This document shows positions 32,556 through 44,245 of a DNA stretch of 64,000 nt, one piece after another. The first letter of the stretch is position 1. The number at the start of each line of letters is the position of its first letter. The DNA comes from Triticum aestivum (Eukaryota > Streptophyta > Magnoliopsida > Poales > Poaceae). The translations under genes were made by a program, and so were the position numbers. The stretch lies in NCBI RefSeq assembly GCF_018294505.1, contig NC_057797.1, forward strand, positions 121,835,116 to 121,899,115, read 5' to 3'. The notes under the pieces are model-generated. The model searched no databases, was not told the DNA's origin, and was given only the letters and a program-made list of their open reading frames with translations.

Positions 32556-33027
32556 TGAGGGAGTCCGAGATTAGGGGGTCTCCGGACAGTCGGACTCTAT
32601 CCTTCGGCCGGACTATTGGACTATGAAGATACTAAATTGAAGACTTCGTCTCGTGTCCGGATGGGACTCTACTTGGCGTGGAAGGCAAGCTAGGCAATAC
32701 GGATATGGATATTTCCTCCTTTGTAACCGACCTTGTGTAACCCTAACCCTCTCCGGTGTCTATATAAACCGGAGGGTTTAGTCCGTAGGACAACATACAA
32801 TCATACCATAGGCTAGCTTCTAGGGTTTAGCCTCTCTGATCTCATGGTTGATAAACTCTTGTAATACCCATATCATCAAGAATAAATCAAGCATGACGTA
32901 GGGTTTTACCTCCATCAAGAGGGCCCGAACCTGGGTAAAACATCGTGTCCCCTGCCTCCTGTTACCATCCGCCTAGACGCAGAGTTCGGGACCCCCTACC
33001 CGAGATCCGCCGGTTTTGACACCGACA
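32556..33027 (+). repeat. 3' LTR of Gypsy-2 (472 bp)
   Basis: Same length and ends as the 5' LTR, with 18 hand-counted substitutions and no indel. It is preceded by the purine-rich CAAGGGCTAC, which may be the end of the polypurine tract. Confidence 0.9.
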
Positions 33028-33032
33028 CCCCC
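33028..33032. repeat. Right target site duplication of Gypsy-2 (CCCCC)
   Basis: Directly follows the 3' LTR and matches 23921-23925. The flanks on both sides are GC-rich CACTA sequence. Confidence 0.7.
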
Positions 33033-34430
33033 CCGTGCCGAGCTTTTTCTTCGGCGATCCCCACGCCACCGCCCCGCCAATGCCCCGCCACCGCCAGCGA
33101 CCACCGCCCCATCCTGAACCCTAAGATAGATAGTGGGGTACCTCTCTGGTGAGCCCCCCTCCCCGCTGCGGCTGGTTCTTCCTTCACCCCGGCGAGCCCC
33201 CCCACCCCCTAAAAATCGACTGACCCAAAAGTCGATTCAGTCGACTGAAGTTTAGCTAAATCGGAGCAGCATCGCAAGCAAGAGCAAGAGCGAGAGCAGT
33301 AGGGCAAGCAAGAGCAATAGCAAGAGCAGACCAGTAGGGGACCGAGAGCAAGAGCAGAGCAGCAGCGCGAGCGAGAGCTAAAGCAGCAGCATCTCCTATT
33401 GATGTGGACGTCGCCGCCGAGGGAGCGACGCCGTGGAGGAATTGGCCGGCGACACCGCCGTGGATGGAGCCGCGCCGTGTCGGCTCGGGACCGAGCGCCG
33501 GCAGCACCGTGAGATCGAATCAAGAAGAAAATGTGGCGATTAGTGTACAACCTCTTTGGTGGTGCCGATTAGGCCGCAGCTTCATCCCAGGAAACGGTGA
33601 TGATGATGCTCTTCCGGTGGTGCAGGTGAAGACGGCGGTGTGGGAATGGAGGTGGCGCGAAAGACGAGGGGAACATTGGGGCAGCTCCTTGGAGGTGGAG
33701 GACGGGTAGCTGAACCGACGGGACGATGAGATCGACGATGGATCCTCATCCAGTACGGTGGATGAGGGACGTCGAGGTGTTGCTGTGGACGACGTCATCG
33801 GGGAAGAGGCTCTGGCTGGGTGGCGGACGGAGCAGGGTGTGGGGTTTCGTCGCGGGTTTTCGCGGCCTCGGTGTACGAATGGGTGGGCGGATGGGATGGT
33901 AGTGGGGAACCATGGCTTAGAGACGCGCTTGTCCGAAATGTGGGGTAAGTTACGTAAGTACCCCCACCGATTTGAGGCGGTTCTTTCGGTTCAGGGGTAC
34001 CACGGGCATTTCACGTGTCGGGATTTCACAGGAGGTGGGAGTTTTTGCGCGCGTTGTAATTTCGAAATAGCAAGGCGCGGGTTGAGATGGAGGGAGTTGT
34101 CGGAGCACAACAAGACAAAGATATATCTTAAATATTTCGGGCTAACAAGGCGCGGGTTGAAATTTCCGGACAAGCCTAACGTGTATTGTACCAAATCAAT
34201 GCGCACAAAAAATGTCATTCAAAACTTTGAATTCATGTTATGTTCAATTAAATATTTTGCTATGTGTATAATGCATGCAACCTACTACTCAAATGAACGT
34301 TTTAGTGCATTCCAAACGTATATACTACCGCTTCAATATGAACTAAATTTGAATTCGTTTCTCTATTTGAATAAGATCTACAGTAATGATTGTTGTGAAG
34401 TCAAAGCATTTGAATTCGTTTCTCTGTTTT
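33028..34430. other. Right part of the CACTA element
   Basis: GC-rich sequence continues the CACTA DNA left of Gypsy-2. It holds an AGCAAGAGCAAGAGC-type repeat (33270-33380), the first known exon of the CACTA gene (33552-33798) and the GTTGTACACT intron start seen at 23280. From about 34150 the base composition changes to AT-rich. No terminal TAGTG was found. Confidence 0.5.
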
Positions 34431-34472
34431 AATAAGATCTACAATCATCATCATTGTCAAGTTAAACCATCG
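34351..34472. repeat. 61-bp tandem duplication
   Basis: GAATTCGTTTCTCT...AATAAGATCTACA occurs at 34351 and again at 34412, the second copy diverged towards its end. Confidence 0.6.
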
Positions 34473-34707
34473 CTTGTGTATTATCTTCACAGCACACCAC
34501 ATGATTAGTCTCGAGTTACATATGAACTATGTGTACTATATGAACTCGAACTAGATTTTTTGAATCCACTTTATTTTGATTTCAAGTCACATTACATTTG
34601 TAGCTCTAGCTAGATCTTCATAATCTAAACCATGTCTCATATGTATAATGTGTTTATCACATTATGTATGGTGCCCCGCCCCCTACGCCTACAAGTATTT
34701 AGATGTG

Positions 34708-34922
34708 AGTTGCAAACACCACACATTACCACAAATTCAAATAAAATGTGAGAATGTTCGATATATAGTATTGTTTAGATTGTTCGATATTTAGTTGTAA
34801 GCTGCAAACGCCACACATTATCACAAATTCAAATAAAATGTGAGATTGTTTGATGTATAGTATGGTTTAGATTGTTCGGCATTTAGCTGTGAGTTGCAAA
34901 CACCATGCATTATCACATTATG
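34708..34922. repeat. 92-bp tandem repeat, about 2.3 copies
   Basis: TGCAAAC starts at 34711, 34803 and 34895, with the surrounding CACATTAYCACAAATTCAAA conserved in the first two copies. It is not obviously coding. Confidence 0.75.
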
Positions 34923-36721
34923 GTATAACATGTGCACAACACGTGTATCATCGCTATATTCATGCATGCAATATTTAAAACACTATGATCTCCTATTCAA
35001 ATATATGAATCCGCTTTCATATCAAATTATGATCTTTGTTAGTCTCTTACACCCACACAATCCTCTAACCTTTGTAGCTACCACTAACTTTCTCTCGTGC
35101 ATGCACACGCCCTCCTCGCCCTCCCCTCCCTCGGCATTCTATACATCGGGCACATTCATTTTTTTATTTAGGTTGTTCTCCCAGAGTCTCCACAACTCCT
35201 TTCCGACACACACCGATCAATAAACCTCTCCAGCGATGCCTGCCTACAACATACACACACACCTTCAATCTCCTCCTTTATGTGTCCTTGCCTCGTGTCT
35301 CTCATACGATCGGACACACGTGTAAACTCTCGCCCCTCTTTTCATCGATCTCACAACCGCACACTCCTCCCCGTATCTAGCTAGTAGTTGGGCCTCTCAC
35401 ACCACCTCCTAGCTCCATTCTCTCTGTCTATCCATCTCGCCGGGCCTTATTTGCCTCTAACAAATGGACGTACACCGACCGATCTCTCGCTATACATATA
35501 GCTAGCTAGGTCCTTATAACTCGTTTTTACCCACACATCAATCGATCTACCTCATTAGTTGTGTCTCTCCCTTCCTCAGACAAACAACAATTGATCTACC
35601 GATCTAGTTAGGTTTGCTTACCAAACACATGGTTCCCCTCCATCATCCATGGATGCGTCCCGACAGATCTATCACGCACAGGCACACACAGAAACACATC
35701 CCCACTCTTATTGATAACATTGCAGTTCCACCCTCAATTTGTCTAGTAGGCCTCTCCCACCATCTTCGAGAAGCAACTCCATCACCTATCTAGCACTCTA
35801 CCCCTCTACCTCCCTCTCCCTCCCTCTCTCTCTCCTCTCTCTCTGTCCCCTCATATTTCCCGTCCTTCAATTATGTATGGATGTCGACCGATCTCCCTCA
35901 AGACATAGCTGGGTCTCTCCTTCTCAACACATATACGAGTCATTCTACCTCTATAGTTAGGCCTCTGCCTACCCCTCCCCCACCCCCTCCCCCCCACACA
36001 CCGATACATCGAGCGCTCTAGTCATGTCTCCCTGCCACACACAAACTTGACATGTGCCCTCTAACGTTCCGGTAGGCCAGTCACCCTATATCTTTGACTT
36101 GCACACACACACACAATTTCGATGGCTCTCTTCATCGATCTCGCACCCACCCACTTGATCCTCTCTTCGACTCTATCGATAGCTATGACCCCTCCCTCTC
36201 TTCTCGTGGATTGCATGACCCTCTATGTATGATATGGATAGGGCTCCATTTCACACACATTGCATGCAAAATTTTGTTTGAGATGTCATCGACACATATT
36301 CCCACAAATAATTCACGAAATCAACCCCCACCCCACCCCCACCCCAAAACAAAAAACACTCACGAACGCGGTTTGTATCTCTCTCACACACACACGTAGG
36401 TGGGGGACGTGCACGAAGAGAAGAGGTGCATGCACGGCGCACGTACTCCCATCTCTTTCCCAACCACACCCGCGCTGGTACACGGTGGAGCTCATTTCTG
36501 TACGAAAAAGGCAGCCCACGTGGTAATTTGGCACGTGTACTGGTTGTCCACTTGGTGGAGGGAGGATCGTCTACCACGGGTGCACAAACAAATTGCGACT
36601 TGACGTGTTATGTTAAAAAAGAGGCAAACCATGTGGGGCCTACCTTAGAGGCAAGACTCTATACACTGCAGTACTTTTGATGTGTCCCATCAACTCGCAG
36701 AACGAGGAGAAGCTTGCTTAG
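34923..36721. other. Unassigned AT-rich and C/T-rich DNA
   Basis: No conserved coding frame or element terminus was recognised. The stretch has CT-rich microsatellites (35805-35860), CA repeats (about 36103-36114 and 36387-36396) and many CTCTCC/CACACA runs. Open frames here are short and of low complexity. It could be the remaining part of the CACTA element or older intergenic DNA. Confidence 0.4.
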
Positions 36722-37352
36722 TACGCCGTCTCCCCCGTTCCTAAATATAAGTCTTTGTAGAGATTTCACCATGAACCACATGCGGATGTATATAGATGCA
36801 TTTTAAGTGTAGATTCATTCATTTTGTTCCATATGTAGTGGAATCTCTACAAAGACTTACCTACTAGTAATAGCTAGCCCCCACTACTAGGAATTCTATA
36901 TCCTCTCCTTGAGCCACATCATCAAAATTGATGTAGCCGTTAGATGAAGTAAATCAGTCCATAATAGCCTTCTGATCTAGATGTTGAGAGGCTCCGCACT
37001 AAGCCACATGCAAGCATGCAGAAATACCATGGCACATGCATGTGAGTGGGTTTTAAATCACATCAACATGTCTGCATGCAAGCATGCATGTAAGTGAGCT
37101 TTTAAGTCCCATTAACATGTCAAAAAGAAAAATATAATCCCATTATGCAGTAGGAGTTGGCTGATCTTTTTTCCTTACGTGGGATGATCTAAATGATGAT
37201 GGGAGTTTATTTCGTTTGGCTACCACATTTGTCATACGGTTATAGAGTTTTTTTAGTTCTATGAAATCGATAATTTTGCGCAAAGAGATATACCGCTGTT
37301 CCGCGGCAACGCGCGGGGACTCATCTAGTAATATTTAGGAACGAAGGGAGTA
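36722..37352. mobile_element. Stowaway-type MITE, interrupted
   Basis: The left arm reads CTCCCCCGTTCCTAAATATA and AGTCTTTGTAGAGATTTCAC; the right arm ends TATTTAGGAACGAAGGGAG followed by TA. These are inverted copies of each other, with TA at both outer sides, as in Stowaway MITEs (the Thalos group, from memory). A nearly complete MITE reads through if 36860-37331 is removed. Confidence 0.8.
36860..37331 (+). mobile_element. Helitron-like insert in the MITE (about 472 bp)
   Basis: It interrupts the MITE exactly at ...AAAGACTTA|TATTTAGGAACG, between A and T as Helitrons do. The right end has a small hairpin (CCGCG, loop, CGCGG at 37301-37316) followed by GGGACTCATCTAGT, so the typical CTAG end lies 9-12 nt after the hairpin. 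The left end reads CCTACTAGTA rather than the canonical TC start. No target duplication is seen. Confidence 0.45.
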
Positions 37353-37517
37353 CTATGTAAAGAGTTAGGTGTCGCACGGTGATAGTGTGAGGTGGGCCAT
37401 GTAATCACTGAGCATGCGTGTTTTCACTGCTCTTGCACGCCTCCGCTGTAAGGATGGAGAAAATTGTAATCTAGTAGTAGTACCTCCTTTTGCCGAAAGC
37501 ATGGGACATCCGACAGT
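37353..37517. other. Short unassigned spacer
   Basis: 165 bp between the MITE and the start of the next LTR-like sequence. I see nothing recognisable here. Confidence 0.4.
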
Positions 37518-40500
37518 TGTAACGTCATCGATGCAGCTATATCTCCCACGTGGCAAAGCACAACTTAGAGGCATAACCACATTGAAAGCAATGTTACAAG
37601 TGAGGTAATCTTCACACAACCCATGTAATACATAAGGGAAAAAGATACATAGTTGGCTTACAATCACCACTTCACACAATACATGAATAAAGCATTACAT
37701 CATCTAGATACACACAAGGTCCGACTATGGAACCAAAATAAAAGAAGGCTACCCCAACTGCTACACAGATCCCCGATCGTCCCAACTGGGCTCCACTACT
37801 GATCAAAAGGAAATGAAACATAAAAACGAATAAGGTCTTCATCAAGCTCCTCCATGAGCTCGGTTGTGTCACCTGCACGGTTCAACGGCACCTGCAAGCT
37901 GGTTTTGGAAGTATCTGTGAGTCACGGGGACTCACCAATCTCACACCCTCGCGATCAAGACTATTTAAGCTTATAGGAAGGTTAAAAGGTATGAGGTGGA
38001 GCTGCAGCAAGCGACTAGCATATTTGGTGGCTAACATACGCAAATGAGAGCGAGAAGAGAAGGCAAAGCGCGGTCGAGAAACTATGATCAAGAAGTGATC
38101 CTAGAACAACCTACGTCACACATAACTCCAACACCATGTTCACTTCCCGGACTCCGCCGAGAAGAGACCATCACGGTAACACGCGCGGTTGATGCATTTT
38201 AATTAAGTTAAGCTTCAGGTTTTCTACAACCGGACATTAACAAATTCCCATCTGCCCATAACCACGGGCACGACTTTCGAAAGTTCAAATCCCTGCAGGG
38301 GTGTCCCATCACAAGCCCATCACAAGCTCTCACGGTCAACGAAGGATATTCCTTCTCCCAAGACAATCCGATCAGACTCGGCATCCCGGTTACAAGACAT
38401 TTCGACAATGGTAAAACAAGACCAGCAAAGCCACCCGAATGTGCCGACAAATCCCGATAGGAGCTGCACATATCTCGTTCTCAGGGCACACCGGATTATC
38501 CAAACTTCCGGTAGGCCAACCCAGAGTTGCCCCTGGTGGCCACCGGCGGCTGACAAGTTGGACCAACACTCAAAGGAGCACTGGCCCGGGGGTTTAAATA
38601 AAGATGACCCTTGGGCAGGCCTACCCAAGGGAAAGAAAAGGCTAGGTGGCGAATGGTAAAACCAATGTTGGGCCTTGCTGTAGGAGTTTTATTCAAGGCG
38701 AACTGTCAAGGGGTTCCCATTATAACCCAACCGTGTAAGGAACGCAAAATCTGGGAACATAACACCGATATGACGGAAACTAGAGCGGCAAGAGTGGAAC
38801 AAATCACCAGGCATAAGGCCGAGCCTTCCACCCTTTACCAAGTATATAGATGCATTAATTAAATAAGAGATATTGTGATATCCCAACAAATATCCATGTT
38901 CCAACATGGAACAAACTCCAATCTTCACCTGCAACTAACAACGCTATAAGAGGGGCTGAGCAAAGCGGTAACATAGCCAAACAACGGTTTGCTAGGACAA
39001 GGTGGGTTAGAGGCTTGGCTTAACAAAATGGGAGGCATGATAAGGAAGTGGTAGGTATCGCAGCATAGGCATAGCAAAAGAGCGAGCAACTAGCAAGCGA
39101 ATATAGAAGTGATTTCGAGGGTATGGTCATCTTGCCTAAAATACCGCAAGGAAGAAGACGAGTCCATGAAGAAGACAAACGGACGTAGTCGAATGGTTCC
39201 TCACAAACGCGACGTTACCGGATTACTGAGAAGAAGTACACCGTAAAGAAAGCAAACAACATAGTAAACAACCATCACATATTCATGACATGATGCACAA
39301 CCAAGTATGATGCATGTCCGGTTTAATGATACATGGCATGGCAAAGTGCACAAGCAATCCTACAAATTAAGTGGAGCTCAATATGCAACGAGTTGCATAT
39401 TGATGGAATACCACTTGACTTATTTATTTCTCTCTTGTTTAGGTACCCAACAAAATTAAATGTTGTTAACCATGGCAAGGGGTGAAGTATAAGTAAACTA
39501 ACTATCTAGTCAAGTTTAAATGAGGCCGGAAATAACAAACAACAATTTCGGAAACTCCTCATGTGCATATTTTAAGGTTTGGTACTGTTCTGCCCTAAAC
39601 ACAATTTTAGAGTTGTTAAACATGCAAAGTAAAGCCACCATGTTAAACTAGGCATTTTTCTACCCCATTTACATGTAAAGTTTATTAAATTTGGAGCTAC
39701 GGTTATTAAGTTATGAAATAAAGCATTTAAGCATGGCATTTGAACAAATTTAAACAAACAACAATTTAAACATTTTTAACATGCATGAAAGTTGGATATT
39801 GTGAAACTATATGAAATTCTAGTCAAGTTACATATATAATTTATTTTTAACCGATGCACGGTTGTTTAGGTGTGAGCATTTTAAAATGATGGCATTAATC
39901 TGTAATTATGCATGTGAAGGAAAAATTAGTAAATTCGTCCAGGAAAAAAACACGCCCATGGGATGAAACCACCTAGCCCAACAAATACAAGATAGGGGCT
40001 GGGCGCTGCTCACATGGGCCAAGGCCCAGCTGGTGGAGAGGGGAGGCCGGCAGGGGGCGCGCAACTGGGCCTGCTAGCCCTCTGCTCGGTCAACGCGTGC
40101 GAGACGAGCTGCTGTTGTTCTTGTTCCTGAAGAAACAGAAACAGGAGCAGAGCCATGGCAATGGAGAAGACAATGGCAAGGGTCTTGGCGACAGGGTCGA
40201 CGGGAACCGACCGGAACGAGCAGAACTGAGCGCGGGGAGGTGCCTGGGTTCAAATCCGGCAAGGGGAGTCGCGGATTGGAGCTCGGGACGGTCGGCGCGC
40301 AATGAGCTCCTGCAGGACACGGGCACGAGAAAGGGTCAGGGAGGAAGAGAGGGAAAGAGAAGAAGGAGCAGGGGCGCACGGTGACCTGCGGAGCTCCAGC
40401 GAGGTCCATGCTGGATGAGGTCTGCAGCAAGGCGGCAGGGTTGAGCAGGAGGAGGCTCTCGGGATCCTCCCGAGGCTGCGATCGCTCGAGCAAAGAGGCG

Positions 40501-41237
40501 TCGGTGGTCTTGGCGAAGCAGGGATCTCCGGGACGAGCAGGACGCAGGAATGGATGGTGCAAACTCCTCGGGGCTCCCTAGTGCACAAGCAGAGAGAGCA
40601 CGTGAGAGAGGAAGGAGGGAAGGAAGAAGAAAGGTAGAGGCACAGCGGAAACGACGCGGGAATGGCACGGATTCGGCCGGTCTTAGTGGCGTACGGCGCG
40701 ACGACGGTGAGGAACGTCGGCGATCTTGCTTCGGGATGAGGCGACTGCCATGCCTTTTCCACGGAGGAGCTGGTGGCCGGCAGGCGAGGCCGGACAGCGG
40801 CCTGGGTCTGGGAGCAGAGGAGGAGTTCGGGCAGAGAGGTGGCTGGGGATCGAGCCTCCTGCTCGATCTGTAGGCGGGCACGACGACGAATCAAAGGGAG
40901 GAGGTGGAGGCTTTTTGGATCGGGGAAGATGGAGGTTGGATGGTTGGGTGGATCGAGAGAGAAAAATCCCAAGGAAGAAGGGACCTGGCGGCGATGGGAC
41001 AAGCTCCCGAACAACAAGGAAGAGCGGGTGGCGGCGGCTTCGGGATTGGGGAGGAAAAGGATGGGACAGCCTAGGGTTAGGGGTTGATCTATTTAAATAT
41101 CATGTTGGAAATGGGTAGGGCTATCTAGCCCCTGCGATCTTAATCCGACGGACGAAAAAATAGACTAGGGAGTCCAATAAATAAAACGATGATATTTTAT
41201 AGACGTTTGGGGATGATCCGGATCCAACGGTGACGAC
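37518..41237 (-). repeat. Very long LTR-like sequence of an unnamed element
   Basis: The left end reads TGTAACGTCATCGATGCAGC, like an LTR terminus in inverted sense (...GTTACA). Over 3.7 kb there is no gag or pol motif. Near the right end the minus strand has TATTTAAATAG (about 41090-41100) followed by CAACCCCTAACCCTAGGC, a promoter plus leader pattern common in grass LTRs. A 255-codon minus frame (40250-41017) rich in Arg, Ser and Pro looks like leader sequence rather than a gene. The length would suit a LARD-type LTR. The Angela insertion removes the outer end from view. Confidence 0.4.
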
Positions 41238-42969
41238 TGAAGGAAATATGCCCTAGAGGCAATAATAAAGTTATTATTTATTTCCTTATATCATGATAAA
41301 TGTTTATTATTCATGCTAGAATTGTATTAACCGGAAACATAATACATGTGTGAATACATAGACAAACAGTATGTCACTAGTATGCCTCTACTTGACTAGC
41401 TCGTTGAATCAAAGATGGTTAAGTTTCCTAGCCATAGACATGAGTTGTCATTTGATTAACGGGATCACATCATTAGAGAATGATGTGATTGACTTGACCC
41501 ATTCCGTTAGCATAGCACTTGATCTTTTAGTTTGTTGCTATTGCTTTCTTCATAACTTATATATGTTCCTATGACTATGAGATTATGCAACTCCCGTTTA
41601 CCGAAGGAACACTTTGTGTGCTACCAAACGTCACAACGTAACTGGGTGATTATAAAGGTACTCTACAGGTGTCTCCGAAGGTATTTGTTGGGTTGGCGTA
41701 TTTCAAAATTAGGATTTGTCACTCCGATTGTCGGAAAGGTATCTCTGGGCCCTCTCGGTAATGCACATCACTCAAGCCTTGCAAGCATTGCAACTAATAA
41801 GTTAGTTGCGGGATGATGTATTATGGAATGAGTAAAGAGACTAGGTATTGTTATGCGAGATTGAACTAGGTATTGAGATACTGATGATCGAATCTCGGGC
41901 AAGTAACATACCGATGACAAAGGGAACAACGTATATTGTTATGCGGTCTGACCAATAAAGATCTTCATAGAATATGTAGGAGCCAATATGAGCATCCAGG
42001 TTCCGCTAATGGTTATTGATCAGAGACATGTCTCGGTCATGTCTACATAATTCTCGAACCCGTAGGGTCCGGACGCTTAAAGTTCGGTGATGATCGTAAT
42101 TAGGGTTTTTGTGTTTTGATGTACCAAAGGTTGTTCGGTATCCCGGATGTGATCACTGACATGACAAGGAGTCCCGAAATGGTCGAGACATAAATATTGA
42201 TATATTGGAAGCCTATATTTGGATATCGGAAACGTTCCGGGTGAAATCGGGATTTTACCGGAGTACCGGGGGGTTACCGGACCCCCCCGGGGGTTATTGG
42301 GCCTACATGGGCCCTATGGGAGAAGAGGAGGGCCGGCCAGGGCAGGCCGCGCGACCCCTCCCCCCTAGTTCGAATAGGACAAGGAAGGGGGGGGGGCGGC
42401 GCCCCCTTTCCTCTTTCTTCCTTCCCCCTTCCTTTTCCAACAAGGCAAGAGGGGGGAGTCCTACTCCCGGTGGGAGTAGGACTCCTCCAAGCGCACCCCT
42501 TGGGCCGGCCGCACCTCCCCTCTCCCTCCTTTATATACGGGGCAAGGGGGGACCCCATGACACACAAGTTGATCCTCGTGATCGTTCCTTAGCCGTGTGC
42601 GGTGCCCCCTTCCACCATATTCCACCTCGGTCATATCGTTGCAGTGCTTAGGCGAAGCCCTGCATCGGTAGAACATCATCACTGTCATCACGCCGTCGTG
42701 CTGACGAAACTCTCCCTCAACACTTTGCTGGATCGGAGCTCGAGGGACGTCACCGAGTTGAACGTGTGCAGAACTCGGAGGTGCCGTACGTTTGATACTT
42801 GGATCGGTCGGATCGAGAAGACGTACGACTACTTCCTCTATGTTGTGTCAACGCTTTCGTTGCCAGTCTACGAGGGTACGTAGACAACACTCTCCCCTCT
42901 TGTTGCTATGCATCACCATGATCTTGCGTGTGCATAAGATTTTTTTTGAAATTACTACATTCCCCAACA
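41238..42969 (+). repeat. 5' LTR of the Angela-type element (1,732 bp)
   Basis: It starts TGAAGGAAATATGCCCTAGA and ends TTCCCCAACA. A TATATA box lies at about 42532, as expected for BARE1-like promoters, just before GGGGCAAGGGGGGACC. Length fits the family's 1.7-1.8 kb. Confidence 0.92.
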
Positions 42970-42970
42970 G

Positions 42971-42983
42971 TGGCATCTGAGCC
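42971..42983 (+). other. Mutated primer binding site of the Angela-type element
   Basis: TGGCATCTGAGCC one base after the LTR, where TGGTATCAGAGCC (initiator Met tRNA) is expected: two substitutions. Confidence 0.7.
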
Positions 42984-44245
42984 TAGGTTTTATGCATTGA
43001 TGTTATGCACGAGTAGAACACAAGTGAGTTGTGGGCGATATAAGTCATACTGCTTACCAGCATGTCATACTTTGGTTCGGCGGTATTGTTGGATGAAGCG
43101 GCCCGGACCGACATTACGTGTACGCTTACGCGAGACTGGTTCTACCGACGTGCTTTGCACACAGGTGGCTGGCGGGTGTCAGTTTCTCCAACTTTAGTTA
43201 AACCAAGTGTGGCTACGCCCGGTCCTTGCGACGGTTAAAACATCACCAACTTGACAAACTATCGTTGTGGTTTTGATGCGTAGGTAAGAACGGTTCTTGC
43301 TAAGCCCGTAGCAGCCACGTAAAACTTACAACAACAAAGTAGAGGACGTCTAACTTGTTTTTGTAGGGCATGTAGTGATGTGATATGGTCAAGACATGAT
43401 GCTAAATTTTATTGTATGAGATGATCATGTTTTATAACCGAGTTATCGGCAACTGGCAGGAGCCATATGGTTGTCGCTTTATTGTATGCAATACAATCGT
43501 GCTGTAATGCTTTACTTTATCACTAAGCGGTAGCGATAGTCGTGGAAGCATAAGATTGGCGAGACGACAATGATGCTATGATGGAGATCAAGGTGTCGCG
43601 CCGGTGACAATGGTGATCATGACGGTACTTCGGAGATGGAGATCACAAGTACAAGATGATGGTGGCCATATCATATCACTTATATTGATTGCATGTGATG
43701 TTTATCTTTTATGCATCTTATCTTGCTTTGATTGACGGTAGCATTATAAGATGATCCCTCACTAAATTATCAAAGTATAAGTGTTCTCCCCGAGTATGCA
43801 CCATTGCGAAAGTTCTTCGTGCTGAGACACCACGTGATGATCGGGTGTGATAGGCTCTACGTTCAAATACAACGGGTGCAAAACAGTTGCACACGCGGAA
43901 TACTTAGGTTAAACTTGACGAGCCTAGAATATAACAGATATGGCCTCGGAACACGGAGACTGAAAGGTCGAGCGTGAATCATATAGTAGATATGATCAAC
44001 ATAGTGATGTTCACCATTGAAACTACTCCATCTCACGTGATGATCGGACATGGTTTAGTTGATATGGATCACGTGATCACTTAGAAGATTAGAGGGATGT
44101 CTGTCTAAGTGGGAGTTCTTAAGTAATATGATTAATTGAACTTTAATTTATCATGAACTTAGTCCTGATAGTATTAGCATATCTATGTTGTAGATCAATA
44201 GCTCGCGATGTTGCTCCCAGTTTATTTTGTTCCTAGAGAAAAATT
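42984..44245 (+). other. Untranslated leader of the Angela-type element
   Basis: About 1.26 kb between primer site and gag start without a long frame, as in BARE1-like elements, where this leader holds dimerisation and packaging signals. No individual signal was identified here. Confidence 0.6.

Larger units (their letters stand above)
23926..33027 (+). mobile_element. Gypsy-2: complete 9.1-kb Gypsy element without RT or integrase
   Basis: Two 472-bp LTRs flank a plus-strand gag and protease and a minus-strand spliced gene. The element is bordered by a perfect 5-bp target duplication, CCCCC. I count 18 differences between the LTRs (about 3.8%). At the commonly used grass rate of 1.3e-8 per site per year this would be about 1.5 million years, as a rough guide. 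RT, RNase H and integrase are absent, so the element must have moved with enzymes from a partner. The extra antisense gene is a trait known from the Tat/Grande part of plant Gypsy elements. Confidence 0.9.
19222..33798 (-). pseudogene. Multi-exon CACTA gene with duplicated exons
   Basis: Minus-strand exon-like segments run from about 33552-33798 through 23282-23470, 22644-22830, 22045-22270, 21575-21750, 21085-21250, 20145-20510 and 20027-20063 to the last exon 19222-19644, with AT-rich introns between. The first three share an ending AAGAG|GT with an intron starting GTTGTACACT or a variant. Three central ones share SSEQTMLPAEAD-like and PPEVYAQTW-like segments. The last exon is a Glu/Gln-rich coiled coil ending HLASIMGTQYIVS. 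Stops in two exons and the Gypsy-2 insertion between the first two mark it as dead. I cannot name a function; a TNPA/ORF1-type protein is possible. Confidence 0.5.
17660..34430. mobile_element. CACTA (En/Spm-type) DNA transposon, split by Gypsy-2
   Basis: The left terminus begins CACTACAAAAAAATACACTT directly after GAG, the expected 3-bp target site. A long subterminal region with GGCCCGTT-type repeats (about 18090-18900) follows, then a minus-strand multi-exon gene (19222 to about 33800). Gypsy-2 sits inside the element (23926-33027). The right terminus (complement of CACTA, TAGTG) was not found, so the right limit is approximate. No transposase (TNPD-like) gene is seen. The terminal sequence recalls the Triticeae Jorge family, from memory. 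Confidence 0.75.

Noticed and set aside
33758..34432. A 224-codon plus-strand open frame in the right CACTA region
   Set aside because: It crosses a strong change in base composition, is antisense to the CACTA exon and reads like translated AT-rich DNA.
34923..36721. A possible host gene in the pyrimidine-rich stretch
   Set aside because: Microsatellites and short frames only. No conserved motif, no start plus splice pattern that holds together.
40250..41017. A 255-codon minus-strand open frame rich in Ser, Pro and Arg
   Set aside because: Low complexity, GC-rich and just downstream of a promoter-like site in an LTR-like block. It looks like leader sequence, and no domain is visible.
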